Positions 22,985-33,923 of a stretch of 64,000 bases of DNA are shown piece by piece. This stretch comes from Flammula alnicola (taxonomy: Eukaryota; Basidiomycota; Agaricomycetes; Agaricales; Strophariaceae), in contig JADNRV010000122.1 of the NCBI GenBank assembly GCA_015499995.1, forward strand, positions 96,498-160,497, in the 5' to 3' direction. The position numbers and the translations under genes are program-made. The notes beneath the pieces were generated by a model. That model ran no database searches. It was not told the DNA's origin and was given only the letters and a program-made list of their open reading frames with translations. Each line of letters opens with the position of its first letter. Within the stretch, counting starts at the first letter, position 1.

Positions 22985-23356
22985 TAGAATGTTTGACTTT
23001 GCGATTGCGCAGTGATTGTATTTGACTTCGCGATTGCGCGGCGAAAAGAATTGTTGATTTTGCGATTGCGCAGCAAGTGAATCCTGTTACCTGAACTGTT
23101 ACACACCGACATCGAAAGGTTAGCGCGGCGAAAAGAATTGTTGATTTTGCGATTGCGCAGCAAGTGAATCCTGTTACCTGTTAAACTGTTACACACCGAC
23201 ATCGAAAGGTTATGAGTTCCAACGTCGAACAGACACCATTAGCATCAAGAGAGTATTCTATTCCAGAAAAGCACTCTAACATTTTGGAATTGTATGAACG
23301 TCTGTCACCCTCTCTGGCATATTTACCGGCCTGACATTATCTAATAGCTGTGAAAA
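22985..23356. repeat. Iteron-like repeats downstream of recombinase, copy B, with extra duplication
   Basis: Contains four copies of the tttgcgattgcgcag motif. A ~90-bp block (about 23036-23122) is repeated at about 23123-23211, ending each time in cgacatcgaaaggtta. Copy A has a single block. Confidence 0.75.
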
Positions 23357-23885
23357 TCACAGCTTTCCTTGCTCTCCTTCCACTGCAAAAAGTGCACCTG
23401 GCGGGTAATTTAAAGGCATAGCGAAGACGACAACCTCGAGCGACTAGAGAGAAGCCAGAGATCCATCTATCTGATTTACATTCGTCAGTCCCAATTACCT
23501 GCAAACACGGAGACGTGAAGATAACGAACCTTCGGTATGCACCACTGCAAATTATCCGTCAAATATTTGACAAAAAATTCAGGGCTCAAGGAGCGCTGCT
23601 GTGAATGTTGAATTATTGCGTGGCCAGGTTGAACGAACCCTCGTTCGTCTGCATCGTCGCCTTGCCTGCTGCAGTGAGCACAATTCTCGCAGTCTTCGTC
23701 ACCAGCTCAAAACAGGCCCCGACATATTCCTGGTGCAGAGGCCATCGTGCTGGATCTTCGAGGACTCCACCGAGGAAGAGGAAGACCGCGAAACTGCATC
23801 CGAGTTCGTATTTCTTGACTTGTATCTGGGCGGTCCAATCCCATGGTCCTTCGTCAGGAGGCATAGAACCATCTGGAGGAAGAGG
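23357..23885 (-). pseudogene. Tyrosinase 3' fragment, copy B
   Basis: Near-identical to 15905-16433, including the same frame break inside the C-terminal segment (the GARF segment here reads GACF). It lacks all N-terminal exons and copper-ligand histidines. Confidence 0.68.
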
Positions 23886-24349
23886 CTAAGAGCAAGGGAC
23901 AGCCGGGAAAGAGGAGCAGTCATGGAATATACAGACTGTCCGACACCGGGATTTAAGGCAGATCAAAGAGCGAGCATCCTGTCGACGTTAAAATGATGCA
24001 AGTAAAAGATAGGATCGAAAGCTGAGGCCGATAAGTAACAACATCGCAAGTGATACTAAACGACTAACCAGCGACACCGTCCTTTCAAGCGGAGTTTGAA
24101 TTGTCAAGTGCCCTTGAGCTAATTTGTATCACCACGCTATGCAGGCCAACCAACTTTGCATAAAAATACTCGGAATGCATTTAGTATACCTTTATGATGA
24201 ATTCTACCAAAAATCTTGAATAGCAGAGGGGTATGTAAAATCCACTTTTTTAAAGTCCATACGCACATCACTGCGCTGATGGCTTCGGTAAACAAGGGCC
24301 AACAAAAGCACCAAAAGTCAATCGAACACCGACCAATGTCAAAATATAC
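23886..24349. other. Right end of element copy B, non-coding
   Basis: No gene recognised. Relative to copy A there are small deletions near 24040-24090 and a few substitutions. The last bases supply the downstream flank of the tRNA-Asn gene. Confidence 0.55.
24341..24344 (-). terminator. Minimal Pol III terminator (T4) supplied by the element
   Basis: On the minus strand TTTT follows the tRNA 3' end by 5 bases. This is the only short-range T-run after the tRNA and it is element DNA, in contrast to the T9 run at 9408-9416. Confidence 0.5.
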
Positions 24350-24440
24350 CTGCCCCAATGAGGATTGAACTCATGACCTTCCGATGACGTAATTAGATAA
24401 CGTAACAGTCGGACGCTGTAACCAACTCAGCCATGGGGCA
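24350..24440 (-). tRNA. tRNA-Asn (GTT) with 17-nt intron
   Basis: Minus-strand 91-nt gene. The acceptor stem is TGCCCCA paired with TGGGGCA, 7 of 7, with discriminator G. The D arm is GGCTGAGTTGGTTACAGC. The anticodon stem TCCGA/TCGGA encloses a loop reading CTGTTA, a 17-nt intron and A, so the anticodon is GTT (Asn). The T arm is ATGAG TTCAATC CTCAT. A-box (TGGCTGAGTTGG) and B-box (GTTCAATCC) fit Pol III promoters. Mature length is 74 nt. The intron sits in the canonical position after base 37. The 3' 30 bp are the att repeat of the adjacent element, so the T-arm and acceptor strand seem to be element-supplied. Confidence 0.9.
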
Positions 24441-24615
24441 CATATTATACGATGAACAAAAGATTTACTCATCTGGAAATATTTCTTCGGATTTGGCGCC
24501 CACGAAGAGAGGCTTTTTGACTTGACCATGATGCTCGTCAACTCTTCCTTTTCCATTTTCCCTTGTGAGCGCTGAGACTAGCTTTTCGAATATTCCACCA
24601 TCTAGTCTGAGCAAT

Positions 24616-26033
24616 ATGACACCACAGAGTGCAACATCGGCCAAACGTCCGCGCACACCGTCCTCTTCCTCGTCTCTCACCACCTCGACTGGATCCACGG
24701 ACCCGCCACACAAAGCCTCTCGCGTCGTTCTATCCTCTTCCTCTTCTTATGATACGTCCACTGCATCTACCTCGAGCGGTAGTACAGTGAAACAAGGGGG
24801 TTCGGTCGCCACTGCTTCTACGCATCCATTATTATGCAATTTGCCGCCAACGTGCCACCGCCAGCCTACTCCGATTGCGAACACAAACGAGTTAGAGAGG
24901 CACTATGCTACATATCACGCCCATGTGTGTGAAGAGAAGAGCTGTGGATGTGTCTTTCCGGACGCGAGGTTGCTGGAGCTGGTGTGTCATTCACTGTTTT
25001 CCTCACCTCTACGAATGCTTGAAGCTCATGATATATTTTCTATTCCTAGCATCAAACGGAATGTCACGATCCTTTAGCAGCGCTTCGAAAAGAACGCGGC
25101 GAGAAAATTGTACGTCGAATTTTCTTCGCTTCACGTTTTCTGACCCGCATCTTCATTTAGTTTCAGTGCCACTTACCTGCCCCAACATGTGGCCGCAATT
25201 TCCTCACTCCAAAAGCGAGAAGATTACATCTCATCCAAGCACACTCCTTCCCTAAGGAATACTTCTTCGCCGTTACCAATAAAGGCATTGGGGGCTTGTT
25301 GAAGAAATGGGGTGAGGGAGCGAGTATGGTTAGAAAGGAATGGAAACCAAGAGAGGGAAAGCCCCCTGGAAATGGAGATGTGGATATGAGGAAGTACAGG
25401 GACGAGGAAGATGATGAGATGGGTGAAGAAAACGAGGTCGACAAAGAGGACGAACACGAGGATGAGATGGATGAAGAGGACGAAGTAGACGAAGACGAAG
25501 AGGAGCCAGCCGATCTCGAAGCTACACCACGCATGCTTCCACGAACAACGGGCATTCACTCGCCCGGGTCTTCCATATCGTCGTCAAACAGCAATAACCA
25601 CCATCACCACTACCATCACCGCACCAACAACGCGAATGCTAATACAACCTCGATCGCCAACGACAACTCAGGCATAGCTGGTCTGACTAATTCTCTCGAC
25701 TCCCTTTCTCTCGTGCCCAACTCCATTAGATTCGGAAGGGGAGGGAAGAGCGGCGGGTTCCTGCCTAACGGTCGCGGAGGTAGAGGACGGGGTCGTGCTC
25801 GAGGAGGTGCCACATATCCAGCGGGAAGAGGCGGCTCCGTGCCGGGTGGCGTGGTGCGCCCAGAAATGCGCCCTATGGATTTTGATGGGGCTCGTATGGG
25901 CTCCAACGGCCGAGGTGGTGGAAGGGCGGGAGCGGGCGTCCCTGTAGGAGCTGACCCTCTTCCATATGATGGAGTCCCGAGAGGCAGGGGGAGGGGCAGG
26001 GCCAGAGGAAGGGGACGCGGCCGAGGTTTCTGA
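24616..26033 (+). CDS. C2H2 zinc-finger protein, ZNF511-like, with acidic and RGG tails (432 aa)
   Basis: Exons 24616-24981, 25050-25109 and 25161-26033 (1299 bp). A Ser/Thr-rich N terminus leads into a ZNF511-type array: CNLPPTCHRQP.., LERHYATYHAHVCEEKSCGCVF, LLELHQTECHDP, and FQCHLPAPTCGRNF..RRLHLIQAHSFPKEYFF. The three finger segments and the HLI.AHsFP ending are typical of ZNF511 homologues in fungi and animals. The C-terminal half adds a long acidic stretch (Asp/Glu, about residues 220-265), a His/Asn tract and an Arg/Gly-rich tail (RGRGRARGRGRGRGF) suited to nucleic-acid binding. Probably nuclear; role in fungi uncertain. ATG at 24616 is the first in frame. Its 5' end faces the tRNA-Asn gene 175 bp away. 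Confidence 0.85.
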
Positions 26034-26642
26034 GTATTTGATTTGGTGATGATCTAATTTCTGCTGTGAAATCGAGAGCGAGGGATGGACTGGGTCAACG
26101 CTCCTTGGTTGGAAGCGTCCTGCAACAGGTTTGCAATTGGATCTTTGAACTTTTTGAAGTGAAGGTACGCTCGCTGGAAGTCTAGTGAGAAGGAAAGAAT
26201 TGCTATCTTATAGGGATTGTGCTATCTTATGGGGGTTGTATATTGTACTGATACTTGTGCCACTTACGCCTTGCAATATGAAATTTTTGAAGGGGGCCGA
26301 TTACAAGATGCTACCCGAGTGTCGCATGAGACCTGGTAAGCGCCCAGAATGTACATATCAGCCTCAAATTAACGTGCCTCGTATGGGAGCGCGCACAACT
26401 AGATTGCTTGAATGTCTGGCAATTTACACCTAGCTTTCGCAGTCGAAGCTTTAATTCAGTATGTATACTAGCTGTGAAATTTATAACGTTCGTATGTACT
26501 TCAAGCTTGTATACAGCGACGAGGTCTATCCCTTGTTGAGGAACTTGTGCCCTGATTGATAGTAAATACGAGAAGGGAAAAATAGTAATACATAGTCTTG
26601 TTAATTCAACTAAACAATTGGGGCTACAATGAGAATACATAT
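26034..26642. other. Convergent intergenic region
   Basis: 3' flanks of two convergent genes. The short open frame at 26185-26433 has no recognisable content. Confidence 0.5.
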
Positions 26643-29600
26643 TCATTCAGAGGGAAGTGATGGAGAGTCGGTGTCGAATTTCGGAGACGATTCTGACGTC
26701 GAGAGCACATGGTGATTCTTTCGTCTAGCGCGCATCTTCTTCCTGATCACGAACTTGACGGGATTAACGTTTGTATCAAAAGTACGCTCGCGAGTCGTAT
26801 ATGACCTCAGAACAGGAGAGGCAGAATACAAGCCTGAACTCGAGAACGGAGAAGAATCATCACTGTCGGAGGGGCTTGAAGCCCACGTTGAAATATGGGC
26901 AATCTTTAAGGTAGATGGAGTCTTCTGAGGCGCTCCAGTATGTTCCTCCTGCGGAGGTGTCATTTCATCTGGCTCTTCTTTCATGGGTTTTTTCTGTGAG
27001 CCTCCAGCGACTCTGTGTGACGGACGTCCAGAAGAGATTTGGTTGGCGCTCTGCGAATCGTCAAGATGTGTGGGGGCCCGACGGAGCACAAATAATTGAT
27101 CGGAGTCATCCAACTCAGGACCGAGGGTAGCAGTCTGCCTCGAGACTGATGTAAATCCCATATTGGCCTCGTAATCACTGATTATAGAGGGTGGCCTGCT
27201 GTTAACCGAGAGTATCGACCGAGGAAGCTGTCAAGGTCGGTAAATCATTGTTGAAGAATTGCAAACTGGACGACTTACATCGCTGACTCTCTTTTTAAAG
27301 TCACCCCAGTCCTTTTCATCGCGACACAGGAATCCAATGAGTATACTTGGCTCCAAGATGTGCATAGCCATCTTCTTAACACTGCCGCAGCGGAAAGTCT
27401 CGAGGTCCTCTGCTGGGTATGCGGTGCAGTAGTGCAATTGCGTAGGATCCAGTTCACTAGCGTTCTTGGCCTCGCCGTGATCCTCGCTACTCGCTTTCAA
27501 CTTCTTCCGATAGCCCATCTCAGAAGATGAATGATTTATAGACGTTGGTTGAATGCGAGAATTAGAATGCGATGGATTGGCGCATTTATTAGAGTCGTCA
27601 GTCTGAGGAGGAGAGCGAAATAGGATGGAGGGTTGGGTGATGTGAGGATCAAGATAGAAGAGATCGTGGTCTTGAGAACCACAGAAATAATATGACCGTC
27701 CAGGCCGAGTGCCTCCAGCTATACCGAGGGACTGTGGGAATGTATACAGAAGCTGGATTATTATGTTGTTTCAGTGTTGTCGGTGATGTTGTCGGTGCAT
27801 GACTTACGTTGATAGTATCATAATAAATGGGATTAATTTCGTCGATACCCAATCGGATGGGTAAGAGAAGTAGTACAGGTCGGTCACCCCACGCTGTAGG
27901 GAATTGTTGAGAGCGAGAATCGCTACTGCCGCCCTTGTGTGACGCTGCGTAGACTTCAATCTCATACAGGGTGCTATCTGTTGCAATCGAAACACCTAAT
28001 CCGCAAGCTGGAAATACATTGGCAAGCTTTCTGATTAAAAAAAAGGTTAAACAGAAGTACAAGCATTCACGATACTAACGGAAATCGGGATAAGCTCACT
28101 TGATCGCATGAAAAGCTGCGCTGTACCCAAGCCATTGACCGACGCCCCATCCAAGATGTTTCACAGTCGATGTCATACGGTGTACACTGAACGGCGCCGC
28201 TGGTGCGAGTGTATCCAGAAACCAAGTTATGATCTCCACATATTTGGCATAATCCGCAGTTTGAACTTGATGAGGTGGACATCGCCAATCTGAATTCACA
28301 AAGGAAAATAACAATAAAAGGTATTGAGTAACGATGCATGAGATCGGCCGAATTTAGAGAGTCGAGTGCTCTTTACCTCTTCCAAGATGTACGATTAAAA
28401 GAGCATTAGCGAGCAAGCTCTGGCTAGTCCTTATCGTACTGCCCCACCTTGAATCACTGGATCGTGTCTTCTCGCCCCTGCAAGGACTCCGTCCGAAACT
28501 TTGCTGGCCGCTCCCAACTGGTTCAGCTCTGCATATATTGGCCAGGGATACGTCTCGGATTGGGATAGGGAAGTTGGATCGACAAGTAAGCCATATCCGC
28601 GATGTAAAGTCGGCATAGAACCCGGGCGGTACATTTTCTCCAGTTCGCGGGTACCCATACTGGCGGAAAGTAGGCAGAGAGTCGGGCTCGAAGGCTGGAT
28701 ACTTAACTCCTAGGAGCCAAAAGTTACCCATTTGGTCGATAAGAAGAGGGTTCCCAGACTCGTGACGATATTTCGCAGAGGTGACCGATAAAGAACCTTT
28801 AGGTCTTGCAGGGGCTTGAACTACCAGAACGGGGAGAGGAAGGTCGGGAGAAGAAGTGCTAAACGTCTGCGAAAACTAGATTTGAATACCATGATCAAAA
28901 GGACGGAAAGAGAGAGAGACATACAGCATGATGATATTCCTTTTCCAACCATTCCTGGATCTCTCTGAAATCCGCTGCAGAAGCAGTGGCTTCTGCGACC
29001 AAAGAAGGCGCCCATGCTAGTAGACTTTTCTTGTCTGGCATACCGATATCTCGCAGTGTGTGTTTTATCAAACGCATTTCTGGTCGATCTTCGGGCCTGT
29101 GTTTCCAACAGAGATCAACAAGCCACCAAAGCTGATCTTCTTCACTTGTCCAGTTACCAGGAGGCGGGAGAGAAGGCCGTTCTCCGCGCAGTACGGCAAG
29201 CATGATCGTGGCAGCTGCTCTGTGGTTGTCCAAGAAGGGTGGCCTTCCTGTGTAAATCTGATCGATAATTGATGAAAATGGCGATCAGTAGAGAAAGGAT
29301 GTATATATACCTCATATATCGTACAGGCGAGAGCGTATATATCGCTGGCCTTCGCGTTCTTAACGACAGAGAGAGTGGGATCCATGATCTCAGGTGCCGC
29401 CCAGCAGATAGATCCTTCGAATGCTTGAGATCCGCGGCCCAGACGCTGCGATTCCACAATGGTTGAGAGACCGAAATCCGCAAGACAACAGACCAGGTCG
29501 TCTCTTACAAGGACATTGGCCTACTAAACGTAAATACTTGTATGAAAGGAGCGAAGGATTGATTGCGCTCACCCCTTTAATGTCCTTGTGGGTAACAGGA

Positions 29601-30824
29601 GGATTTAGGCCGTGCAGATATTCAATGCCTTCAACAATTTCACAGATCTAAAACATAGGTACAAGGTAAATGCGAATTAAGGTATTAGAGGACGAACACT
29701 TACTGAAGTGAATCTATCATGGTCCGGGTGCTGCTTCAAATACAATATGATATCGCCATTATGCAGCCACGGCGAGATAAAGCAGAAGTTGGGAGAGAAT
29801 AACTCTAAATTTGCCCCAATAAAAGGCAATATATTGGTATGCTTTAACTGTCTCCAGACCAAAACTTCGGAACAGAAATCCTGTGATTTGCGATTTACAA
29901 ATTAGACAGCTTGATTCCGACGAAGCACACTATGACGTACCTTGTATAACAGGTCACGATCCTCCGAGGGTGGTTCGTACATGCGAAGAACGCGAAAGCA
30001 TACTGACGTCCCTCGCATGTCTCCTTTGTATATGTCCTTTAACGCCTATCAGTGACAACGCTGAAGATACGATGCCAATGAGCATACCGCAAATCCACCA
30101 CCCTGAACGGGGTGACTTTTACCACGTTTCAAGCTATGGATGAAAATCGAAGGAGGTAGAATAGATTCTCTGGCCAGTTCGCGGAGACAACGGTATGTTC
30201 GACGATTGCATTCTGCATCTGTTGAGGGGTCGTCCAATATCTTTAAAAGGCCTTGTAGATGAATGATAGCTATTAGAAGCAAGCCGACGAATAAACGCAC
30301 CACTTGAAGGAGTTGCGATATGCAGGTAAGCCAATCTTTGTCGTCCTCGCTATTTAGCAAGTCTTTCCAATCTGCTACAGAGATGACAATCTTCCGTAGA
30401 TCTCGGTCGGAAGATGGAAATGGTACTTCAACGCCGGACGTAGAGACAATCCTAGCACTTGTGCTGTTGACTAAAACGAAGAATTTCACTTCTTTGACCA
30501 TGGTAGAGCATTCGAGTCTTCCATGGGGTTCCAACAAGGCATTGAAGCCGTGTAACAGTTTAGGGTGAAACCTGAGAATCGCGGCAATCCGGAGAAGACT
30601 GGCATCTGAAACAGAAAAATCGCTAGCGCTAAAGGATTCGTATTAGAACACGATGCAGTAAGATCAGTGAAGAGCTTTGCGCACCTTTGCTCCTCCACCC
30701 ATGTCCCAACCTCCGCGAGAAAGGCATACAGTGTTGCCTTGTCTGCTTCTAGATGCGCCTTAACATAACTCAGATACGTTATTGCGTCCGGCGCATCTTG
30801 AAGTCGATCAGAGCCTGCGCTCAT
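26643..30824 (-). CDS. PAH domain - protein kinase - Atg4-like (C54) fusion protein with substituted catalytic residues (1180 aa)
   Basis: Twelve exons: 30824-30685, 30628-30088, 30036-29941, 29880-29704, 29647-29573, 29520-29311, 29257-28925, 28875-28377, 28289-28100, 28030-27808, 27752-27279, 27227-26643; 3543 bp, all in frame. Residues ~12-85 resemble a Sin3 paired amphipathic helix ([28 protein letters not shown]). Residues ~210-500 are a TKL-type kinase: [19 protein letters not shown] (R242 at the ATP-binding Lys), HKDIKGANVLV (D340), DFG (D358), WAAPE. Residues ~560-1020 are Atg4-like: [27 protein letters not shown] with S670 at the catalytic Cys, [25 protein letters not shown] (D863, H865), [13 protein letters not shown]. 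Known Atg4 enzymes process Atg8; this one lacks the nucleophile. The kinase-to-Atg4 junction is a 49-bp phase-0 intron with no stop. Two adjacent genes remain possible but need an unseen stop and start. Confidence 0.85.
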
Positions 30825-33800
30825 GGCCTCAAGTCGAGGTCAACCGTTATGTCCGGAATAACTGTTATGTCGTGGGGGTCTTGGTAGACGGGAAGTAAAG
30901 GACGAGGGTGTGATATAAGAGGTGAATACACGTGTAAAGCGCGCCGTATACGTTTAAAGCGTACCTGTCAAACATGATATTGACAGTTTAGGGCCAAGGC
31001 TCCTCGATGTTAAAACTATCACCACCAACCTGACTTGATCTCTGTATGACCTCATTTGGCCATCGGACAGGTGACGTTGACATGCTCTCGTGACGATGCA
31101 ACCAAAATCTCGTGTTGAGGCCATTACACGAATCCCTTGATCATTTTTTGAGAGAGGGTATCCCCAGGAGATTTTCGCGCAGCCTCATATTGACATTTGT
31201 GGCTGATGTGGCCACGATGTTTCCCCGAAAATCTTAGGGTGTGATCAAGAGGAGACTGTCCTGCAGATATCTTTCAAATGTTGTTTAGGCTTCTCAAATA
31301 TCATATCAATACTAAGAAAACATATGCATTTTGTTAGTCTCCTTCACAGACTCCTTAGTGATGATCAATCGATCACTTGATATGGAGTCTGCTACTAGTC
31401 GCGCCCACCATACCGTAGTAAAAATTTGAGGCATTATTTATTCCCACGAGCATCACGTGACATCCATCAGTCGCGTCGCGTCTCAATTGTCTCTTCGATA
31501 TCTTCGTATATTCAAGAATCAAAGGTAGAAAGGGCTTGCTGATGGAAATTTCTCATAAGATATTACCTATGTAATTTACTACTAATGTCCAAAGCATTTT
31601 TGAACGCTAATTTGACCCCATTTCGAGTTTCAATTCAAAATAAAAGCGCAGACAAGCAACATTACAAAATAATCTCAATAAGTCCCCGACTTAGTGCTCA
31701 AATACTGTAGCATCATAGAATGTACCCAGAAGATACAATGACATCAAAAAAATTACAATCAACCTCAATCAACCCACAAATTTTCTCTTTACCTCTTGTT
31801 CAGCTGATAATCTGTGACAAGTAGTTTGACAGTGAATCAGTGATGGAGAGATGTCCATCTATAAAAACATATCAGCCCACAAAGTGGCAGGTTAAGGCTG
31901 ATTTATGACCTGACACATGAAGTTTGCATCCAAAGATCTCATTGATAGTCATTTTAGGCAGTTTCTTTGGAGATTTTGGATGATTTTTGGGGTAATTTGC
32001 AGATAAATATGACAGGAATGGCACGATTCACATTCACCCCAAGCGTTTATCCTGTTTTCCTTTACTTGACGTCTCAACAGAGCAGGTAAACATGTCCATT
32101 TCTATGGAGGAGTCGCCTGGAGTCGCGTAATTAATGGACGCGACGAGGGCGTGGGAACAACACGTGATGTTGATTTTTTTACTACGGTATCATGGGTGCG
32201 TCGAATTGCAGACTAGCATTTTGTACAATTCACCGTATCTAATACATTCAATATATAGTAGCTACCAAGTATCTACATTATTGTTGGTCAATCATCAACT
32301 ACCCGGGACCTTAAATATCGCCTCCTCGATTCCCCATACTTCTGAAAGGAGAGCTCGTCGACCATTTAGCCATGACCCTGAATGCTGTAAGAAGATCTAA
32401 GTATTGTCAGCTCAAAGAAGAAGAAAAGAAAGAAAGAAGATACATGCACCAAGAATGTAATCTGGTGAACACTGGCAAGAGCGGCAACCCCGGTCAAACA
32501 TGTATGGTATCTCAAAGGTTAGGATCAAATAAGCCGGACATACGTTGGATTGACCTTGGACATACCTTACATGAAACCGCTGATGTCCTTGCAAATATCA
32601 TTCCCTAAGGAATCGTCGTCAGTAAGTTGTCGAGATAAAAGGATGGCTAGTTACCTGCGCAGCCTCACTCCGGGGGCTGGTGCCCATAACTGCGCGTCCA
32701 TGGCGCATTCAAAGGGCATTTCCGTGTAGTGGCCCACAGTCTGAGCTGTGCACAGAAAGTAAGGCTTGTTTCAGACTAGTATCGAACATATTACGCACCT
32801 TATCACACCACCTGAGTAAACATTGCGGTCAAACGTCGGTGCTTCAGCATGTGCATAGCGGGGAGCAACCTTGATCCGTTGTCGTCTGCCCTCATCTCGT
32901 TCACTTGGTGGTTGGTGGACAAACATGTGATGGTAAGCTGTTGAGAAAGACGGGGGTGGTGGAGGCCATAGTGATGATGGCGAGCAAGGGAACTGAGCAG
33001 ATGGTGGAAGGAGACAAGGACACTTCGACTTGCCGTTGCGTCGAAATTTCCACTTTGGAATTTCAACACATTTAGGGCTGGTTCGTGCGACTTAGAATGG
33101 CTCGTCGTTAGCTGCATTTGCTCCATATTTCTCTGGAAAAGGTCAAGAGTTCAACATCGGCAGTACATTTTGTAGAAAATGCCATTGTGACATCACGGTA
33201 ATCTTCTGTTTTTTGAGATTACTCAAGCTGTCTCGTACAGATGCTGTAGAAAAGCTCCCATTGATATCCCAGACGATGCCGCCTCAACCTTGACCTCTCA
33301 AACCTCTCAGCCATATCCTCACAAATCACAAATTGATTTCCAAGCCAAACATCATAGATATATTTCGACCACGGCTCTGCCTGAGATTGAACCAGGTTGG
33401 TGGTGATAATAGTAGTAGTGCAAAGATACAAAGCAAGAACAAATATGAACAAACTCGGAAGCCAAAGCTGTGACGTGACTTGTACAATAGCGTGACAAGT
33501 TGGCAAGTTTGGCGCCCAGTCGGGCCAAACTCGGAGAACAGTGGTGGCATGAGCTTGACAGCACGATCAACCTATTGTTCGCTGGGCGTGGCCTGCAAAG
33601 CTGTTGTTCGTCCTAACACCAATATAAAAACGGGCATAGGAATGCGACTCTTCATCCCATCTCTGAGCTAGTCTCGACTGGATGCCACGAGCCTATTTCT
33701 CCAACCACGAATACCTTGCCAATACCATCACGTTTACCTGTATCTATATCCAACACCGCCCGACGACTTCTACTAATATCTTGTATTACTCCCTTCTTAC

Positions 33801-33923
33801 GGTATGTCTTCTCAGATCTCAACGCTCACCGGAGACCCATTAATTTTCAACCGTTCGAATTTAGGACCTACCAAATTTTAACGCCCCAACCTTTACCCAT
33901 TTCTCGCACAATACACATTCCTG
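30825..33923. other. 3.1-kb gene-poor intergenic region
   Basis: No convincing gene. It is AT-rich, with stop-dense frames at 31000-32100. A small palindromic repeat lies at 31348-31390. A short plus-strand stretch near 32560-32605 reads ETADVLA, reminiscent of the BTB protein at 36.3-37.3 kb, but nothing around it supports a gene. The last ~300 bp probably hold the promoter and leader of the 33924 gene. Confidence 0.45.
31348..31390. repeat. Palindromic dispersed repeat, copy 1 (MITE-like)
   Basis: Ends agactcc..ggagtct form 7-bp inverted termini around an internal near-palindrome (tgatgatcaatcgatcac). The similarity extends to about 31334-31394 and is matched in inverted orientation at about 54060-54115. 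Confidence 0.65.

Larger units (their letters stand above)
16913..24350 (+). mobile_element. tRNA-Asn-integrated tyrosine-recombinase element, copy B
   Basis: 7438-bp head-to-tail copy of the unit at 9423-16912, with the same genes in the same order. The recombinase region is almost identical to copy A, while the first ORF (17497-18577) differs at dozens of positions. Length differences come from one fewer 24-bp repeat, one fewer 114-bp coding repeat, a ~90-bp extra duplication near 23040-23210 and small indels near 24040-24090. All protein genes appear intact. Its right end abuts the full tRNA-Asn gene. Confidence 0.85.

Noticed and set aside
28375..28925. Reading the kinase and the Atg4-like domain as two separate genes
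   Set aside because: No stop codon ends the kinase before a clean 49-bp GT..AG intron in phase 0, and all twelve exons sum to a multiple of three. An internal Met at 28731 exists but would remove frame-conserved N-terminal sequence.
32372..32900. Possible degenerate BTB gene fragment (ETADVLA at about 32570-32595)
   Set aside because: Only seven residues resemble the BTB protein at 36.3-37.3 kb; surrounding frames contain stops and no other BTB block could be placed.
33219..33570. Minus-strand hydrophobic open frames
   Set aside because: Three overlapping registers, no conserved motif and no splice context.
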